DNA of 30,048 nt from an uncultured Alphaproteobacteria bacterium (lineage in GTDB: Bacteria > Pseudomonadota > Alphaproteobacteria > RF32 > CAG-239), in assembly GCA_934254915.1 (NCBI GenBank), contig CAKQMH010000013.1, forward strand, positions 1 to 30,048, given 5' to 3'. The number at the start of each line of letters is the position of its first letter. The first letter of the stretch is position 1. Of this stretch, positions 26,616 to 30,048 are shown piece after piece. Below the pieces are notes generated by a model. That model made no database searches. It had not been told where the DNA came from and saw only the letters and a list, made by a program, of their open reading frames with translations. The position numbers and the translations under genes were made by a program.

Positions 26616-27758
26616 ATGCAAAAGTGGCGCAAAAAAACGAGTGTAAAGCCACCGGTGAAAGCAACGGGTTCGATTTTGACCCAATCGGATAACAGCCCGA
26701 ATTATGCAGCAATAGATTTGGGAACAAATTCTTGCCGGCTGGTTATTGCTACTCCAACTCCGACCTCTTTTCGCGTTGTGGAAACATTTTCTAAAATCAC
26801 CCGTTTGGGGGAAGGGATTATTAATAATAACGAGCTTTCAAAAAATGCTATTCGGCGGACGATAAATGCTTTGAAAGTTTGTGCGGGAGTGTTAGCCGAA
26901 TATGCTCCGATTTGCCGTTCACGTTTTGTGGCAACGGCAGCCTGCCGCAGGGCGGTTAATTGTCCGCAGTTTTTGGAAATTGTTAAACGCGAAACCGGTC
27001 TTAATATTGAAATTATCTCGTCAAAAGAAGAGTCTCGTTTGGCGGTAGTCGGGTGTATTCCGTTGCTCAGCCGCAATATTAAACGGGCGCTGATTTTTGA
27101 CATCGGCGGCGGCTCGACCGAAATTTCGCTGGCTCGAATGACCAACAGCGGCAACAGCTTTATTGAAGGCTATGTTTCGCTGCCCTATGGCGTGGTTACG
27201 ATTTCGGAAGCTTTCCCGTCGCAGGATATGACGCCGTTGGCTTATGATACGATTATTGAGCGAACACATAAAATTTTGGGCGAATTTGAAGAAAAATATC
27301 ATATTCGCGAGGCTATTGCCAATCAGGAAATTCAGATTATCGGTACTTCCGGCACGGTTACGGTTTTGGGGGCGGTGCATCTCAATTTGCCGCGATATAA
27401 TCGTTCGGCGGTTGACGGGATTGCCATGAGCCGTCAGGATATTGAGCACACCATTGCCAAAATCAAACGGCTTGGGGATGACGGGCGCAAAAAACATCCG
27501 TGTATCGGGGCGCAAAAAGCCGATTTGACAATGGCCGGCTGCGCGATTATTGAAGCTCTTTGTTCGTTTTGGCCGATTTCGGAAATTACGGTTGCCGATA
27601 GAGGAATCCGCGAGGGTATTCTCTTAGATATGATGCACGCCAAGAAAAAAAATGGGCACAAGAAAAAACGTTCGTCACGTTATCCGTTTAAGCGGGGTAC
27701 TTATAATCATAATAATTATTATAATCCTCACGCGCAGAGGGAGGTGGCTAATGACTGA
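26616..27758 (+). CDS. Ppx/GppA family phosphatase, first of a tandem pair
   Basis: This 380-residue protein has the ASKHA fold of exopolyphosphatase / pppGpp phosphohydrolases. AAIDLGTNSCRLVIATP (31-47) is the first phosphate-binding loop, E139 in SSKEESRLAV is near the catalytic glutamate, and DIGGGSTEI (162-170) is the second loop. It lacks the C-terminal HD-like domains of the ~500-residue E. coli enzymes. A basic N-terminal extension (MQKWRKKTSVKPPVK) and a basic, Asn/His/Tyr-rich tail (GHKKKRSSRYPFKRGTYN) could bind nucleic acid or polyphosphate. No Shine-Dalgarno is visible. It overlaps the next gene by 8 nt. It may act on polyphosphate or (p)ppGpp; which is unknown. Confidence 0.9.
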   Translation: MQKWRKKTSVKPPVKATGSILTQSDNSPNYAAIDLGTNSCRLVIATPTPTSFRVVETFSKITRLGEGIINNNELSKNAIRRTINALKVCAGVLAEYAPICRSRFVATAACRRAVNCPQFLEIVKRETGLNIEIISSKEESRLAVVGCIPLLSRNIKRALIFDIGGGSTEISLARMTNSGNSFIEGYVSLPYGVVTISEAFPSQDMTPLAYDTIIERTHKILGEFEEKYHIREAIANQEIQIIGTSGTVTVLGAVHLNLPRYNRSAVDGIAMSRQDIEHTIAKIKRLGDDGRKKHPCIGAQKADLTMAGCAIIEALCSFWPISEITVADRGIREGILLDMMHAKKKNGHKKKRSSRYPFKRGTYNHNNYYNPHAQREVAND

Positions 27759-28704
27759 TAAATGTTATGCGGCAATAGATTTGGGGACGAATTCCTGCCG
27801 CTTATTGATTGTTGATGAAAACGGCCAAACGCGGCACAAGGAAAGCGTGCAAACCAGATTGGGCGAAGGGCTGTATAAAGATATGAACATAACGCCGGAG
27901 GCCATGGACCGCGGGGTTGAATGTTTTTATCATTTTAAGCAAATCTTGGATAAATATAACATTGCCGGTTTGCGGGCAATTGCTACGGCCGGTTGCCGGA
28001 TGGCGCAAAATAGTGAAGAATTTATACGCAAAGTCTATGCCGAGTCATTAATCAAGATAGAGATTATTAACGGGTATGAGGAAGCCAGACTTAATCTGAA
28101 AGGCTCGTTGGAACATGCCAAAGGGAGGAGTCGCTATGTCGTACTGTATGATTTGGGCGGCGGCTCAACCGAAATTACATTAGCGACAAATGAGGATAAT
28201 CCGCAAATTTTGCAGACCGTATCAGTTCCGTGGGGGGCGCGCAATGCGGCGGAAGCTTTTAATCTGGTTAATCCGGATAAAGAGCAGGCGGACAAACTGG
28301 CGGCCGAAATAAGAAATTATGCGGCAAAATTTGTGCAGGATGCCAATTTGGATGATTTGCGCCAACAAATCTATTTTTTGGCAACGTCCAGTACCCCGCT
28401 ACGGTTGGCGGCCATGGTTTATAATTTTGACCAATATAATCGGGACAAGGCAGATGGTTTGATTATCACTCGGCCGCAAATGGATGAAAAAATTAAGGCG
28501 ATTTGTCAAACTCCGCAGGCTGAGTTGGCTAAAAATCCGTGCATCGGCGATAAACGTTCATATATTTTTATTGCCGGCTGTACGATTTTTAAAACCATAT
28601 ATGATGTTTTAGAAATTCCGCAGCTTACAGCCTCGTTGAAGAGTGCGGTTGACGGGATTGCCGCAGAATTAATCGCAAAGGATAAAAATGGGAAAATTAA
28701 CTAA
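27751..28704 (+). CDS. Ppx/GppA family phosphatase, second of a tandem pair
   Basis: A 317-residue protein from ATG 27751, with GAGGGAGGT a few bases upstream and an 8-nt overlap with the previous gene; the open frame upstream to 27652 lies inside that gene and is not used. AAIDLGTNSCRLLIVDE (7-23), NGYEEARLNL (E110, E111) and DLGGGSTEI (134-142) are the conserved loops. It keeps only the two ASKHA domains, without the extensions of its neighbour. The almost identical first loop suggests an old tandem duplication followed by divergence. The rlmE start lies inside its last 17 nt. The adjacency of a short Ppx/GppA gene to rlmE is common in Alphaproteobacteria (recalled, not checked). Confidence 0.9.
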   Translation: MTDKCYAAIDLGTNSCRLLIVDENGQTRHKESVQTRLGEGLYKDMNITPEAMDRGVECFYHFKQILDKYNIAGLRAIATAGCRMAQNSEEFIRKVYAESLIKIEIINGYEEARLNLKGSLEHAKGRSRYVVLYDLGGGSTEITLATNEDNPQILQTVSVPWGARNAAEAFNLVNPDKEQADKLAAEIRNYAAKFVQDANLDDLRQQIYFLATSSTPLRLAAMVYNFDQYNRDKADGLIITRPQMDEKIKAICQTPQAELAKNPCIGDKRSYIFIAGCTIFKTIYDVLEIPQLTASLKSAVDGIAAELIAKDKNGKIN

Positions 28705-29383
28705 ATCAGCCAAGGAGATTACCGGACGCCACAGTTTGAGCGTGCGGGTCAAAACTTCCAAATATCGCAAAAAATCTTCCAATCAATGGTTGGAGCGGCA
28801 ATTGAATGATCCGTATGTCGCCGAATCAAAGCGTTTGGGCTATCGTTCGCGGGCGGCGTTTAAGTTGGTGCAGCTGGATGAAAAGTATCATTTTTTAGGC
28901 AAAGGTAAAACGATTGTCGACCTTGGGTGTGCGCCCGGCGGGTGGACGCAAGTAGCGGTGCAGCGCAACAAAGGCAGCGGACAAGTGGTGGGGATAGATA
29001 TTCTGGAAACCGAACCGGTGGCGGGTGCGACATTGATTTGTCAGGACTTTACGGAAGAAGGGGCGGCAGATAAACTGAAAAAGTTGCTTAACGGTGAAGC
29101 TGACATCGTGATGAGCGATATGGCGGCTAACACGACCGGACACCAACAGACCGACCATTTACGCACAATCGGTTTAGTCGAAGCTGCATACGAATTTGCC
29201 AAAGAAGTTTTAGCTGCCGGCGGAATTTTTATTGCCAAAGTTTTCCAAGGCGGAGCAGAAGGCGGTTTGTTGGCGGATGCAAAGCAAAATTTTGCTAAAG
29301 TAGGGCATTTTAAGCCAGATGCCAGTCGCAGTTCATCACCGGAAACGTACTTGGTGGCACAGGGATTTAAGAAAACAGAGTAG
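28688..29383 (+). CDS. rlmE: 23S rRNA 2'-O-ribose methyltransferase (U2552), FtsJ/RrmJ
   Basis: RlmE, 231 residues, methylates U2552 in the A-loop of 23S rRNA late in 50S assembly, using S-adenosylmethionine. DLGCAPGGW (78-86) binds the cofactor. The K-D-K-E catalytic set is K59 (AAFKLVQL), D144 (SDMAANTTG), K184 (AKVFQGG) and E219 (SSPETYLVA). A ~30-residue basic N-terminal extension (KTSKYRKKSSNQWL) is typical for the class. AAAGGA lies about 5 nt before ATG 28688, and the start overlaps the previous gene by 17 nt. A family A element begins right after its stop. Confidence 0.96.
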   Translation: MGKLTKSAKEITGRHSLSVRVKTSKYRKKSSNQWLERQLNDPYVAESKRLGYRSRAAFKLVQLDEKYHFLGKGKTIVDLGCAPGGWTQVAVQRNKGSGQVVGIDILETEPVAGATLICQDFTEEGAADKLKKLLNGEADIVMSDMAANTTGHQQTDHLRTIGLVEAAYEFAKEVLAAGGIFIAKVFQGGAEGGLLADAKQNFAKVGHFKPDASRSSSPETYLVAQGFKKTE

Positions 29384-29506
29384 GAAGTTCGTCTAGAGGT
29401 TTTCTAGAGCAGCTAACTACGGTCTCGTGTTCGGTCACGTACTATTTTGTACGCTCACTCACACTCGCCTTGTTATCCACTCTATAAATTCCTCTATCCG
29501 AACTTC
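29384..29506 (+). repeat. Family A structured intergenic element, copy A2
   Basis: A 123-bp copy of the element at 303-426, starting at the first base after the rlmE stop. The terminal inverted repeats are perfect here (GAAGTTCG/CGAACTTC) and TAGAGG/CCTCTA extend them. It differs from A1 mainly in the loop of the ACGTAC hairpin (TATTTT versus TACTAAT). It contains no gene. Confidence 0.87.
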
Positions 29507-29536
29507 TATGACATAGTGCAGAAATATTTTTTTAAT

Positions 29537-29646
29537 GTCATTTCGACTGGAGCGTGGCGGAATGGAGAAATCTCGGCTATATTAAAACGTGCCGTCCGTT
29601 AGTGACGGCACTAATATTGTCACCCTGAGCGTAGTCGAAAGGTGAC
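29537..29646. repeat. Family C repeat cluster, copy 4
   Basis: It has a GTCATTTCGACTGGAGCG...CTCGGC unit (29537-29577), a perfect hairpin GTGCCGTC/GACGGCAC with a 7-nt loop (29589-29611) and a shortened GTCACCC...GGTGAC unit (29619-29646). The hairpin arms differ from those at 10141-10163 but still pair, which suggests the structure is maintained. No gene is present between 29384 and 29811. Confidence 0.78.
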
Positions 29647-29678
29647 ATTTAAAAATGCCTTTCAACACATTCAACACA

Positions 29679-29803
29679 GAAGTTCGGAGAATGGTGCAGA
29701 TAAAGTGATTTCCAGGGGTGACGACACCGGAGTTTACATAAAACGTAAATGAGGATGGCGGCAGTCCGTAAAATCGCTTTAAATGTGCCGTTATACGAAC
29801 TTC
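29679..29803 (-). repeat. Family B long-hairpin element, copy B2
   Basis: A 125-bp copy of the element at 9263-9389, in inverse orientation, ending 8 nt after the stop of the minus-strand flagellin gene. Its terminal repeats GAAGTTCG/CGAACTTC are perfect. As with the other copies, it points away from the gene it follows. Confidence 0.87.
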
Positions 29804-29811
29804 CCCGGCAC

Positions 29812-30048
29812 TTAAAAGAGTTTTAATATCTCCCGTGTTGCTTCTGAGGCTAAAGACAGAGCGTTGACTGCTAGTTGTTGTCTGGTTTGGAGGGCGAGCA
29901 TGGTGGCGCTTTCAGAATTCATATCCGCCAAAGTTAAATTATCAGCTCCTTCGGTCAAAACATTAATCAGGCTGTCAGTAAAGTTTTGCCGCGTAGTCAA
30001 AATGCTATAATTGTTCCCTAATTCAGTAGTGAAACTTCGGATAGACGA
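29812..30048 (-). CDS. fliC: Flagellin, C-terminal part (5' end outside window)
   Basis: The frame is open from base 30048 and ends at TAA 29814-29812, giving 78 residues of the flagellin D0/D1 end. All 78 residues equal those at the end of the flagellin at 1-294, but on the other strand. The first two thirds differ at many synonymous sites, while the stretch from GADMNSE-type codons (ATGAATTCTGAAAGC) to GTCAACGCT is almost identical. This implies two flagellin loci, one at each edge of the window, in convergent orientation relative to it. A family B element follows the stop, where the other copy has family A. Confidence 0.9.
   Translation of the reverse strand, partial: SSIRSFTTELGNNYSILTTRQNFTDSLINVLTEGADNLTLADMNSESATMLALQTRQQLAVNALSLASEATREILKLF

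Overview
The window looks like the chromosome of an uncultured, host-associated or otherwise oxygen-poor Alphaproteobacterium with moderate to low GC. Evidence for the class: a full CcrM (GANTC methylase), alphaproteobacterial-type RpoB/RpoC and flagellin C-termini, a GTTC-N7-GTTC LexA box of the alphaproteobacterial type, and an rlmE gene directly after Ppx/GppA genes. A flavin-reductase/rubredoxin fusion of the high-molecular-weight rubredoxin type points to a micro-oxic or anaerobic life. This placement is inference; no rRNA or tRNA gene was seen.

Layout. 1-294: 3' end of a flagellin gene (+). 295-914: gene-free stretch with a structured repeat (family A), a GTCA...CTCGGC repeat cluster (family C), a strong hairpin and the rpoB leader. 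915-9256: rpoB-rpoC, without rplJL upstream. 9257-10541: repeats (family B, a terminator, family C) around a small GIY-YIG nuclease gene on the minus strand, which sits between two copies of a ~150-bp direct repeat. 10542-14149: two-gene operon for a small membrane-anchored PilM-like protein and a 986-residue protein with a type IV prepilin-like start and a long repetitive, probably beta-helical passenger; it ends in a clear terminator. 14295-16263: lolC/F-lolD lipoprotein-release transporter. 16289-17809 (-): Pif1/RecD-like helicase with a WYL-like tail. 17881-18798: slyX and the flavin reductase-rubredoxin fusion. 18801-20649 (-): CPA1 antiporter and an overlapping histidine phosphatase. 20743-22277 (-): umuD-umuC with an SOS promoter. 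22427-24050: S66 LD-carboxypeptidase/MccF-like gene and rnhB. 24117-25226: two unrecognised genes with a near-consensus promoter. 25366-26463: ccrM. 26616-29383: two tandem short Ppx/GppA genes and rlmE. 29384-29811: family A, C and B repeats. 29812-30048 (-): 3' end of a second flagellin gene, with the same residues as the first over the shared part.

Main points for follow-up. (1) UmuD here is encoded already in the UmuD' form: it starts at the normal self-cleavage site, both catalytic residues are replaced, and a textbook SOS promoter/operator occupies the place where the N-terminal arm would be encoded. (2) Two unrelated ~125-bp hairpin elements (families A and B) share the same ends (GAAGTTCG...CGAACTTC), sit within 0-9 nt after stop codons, and replace each other between homologous flanks behind the two flagellin genes. 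(3) The pilin-like/beta-helix adhesin operon. (4) A small GIY-YIG nuclease gene bracketed by repeats. (5) Two orphan genes between rnhB and ccrM.

All calls come from reading the sequence and recalled family knowledge; no database search was run.
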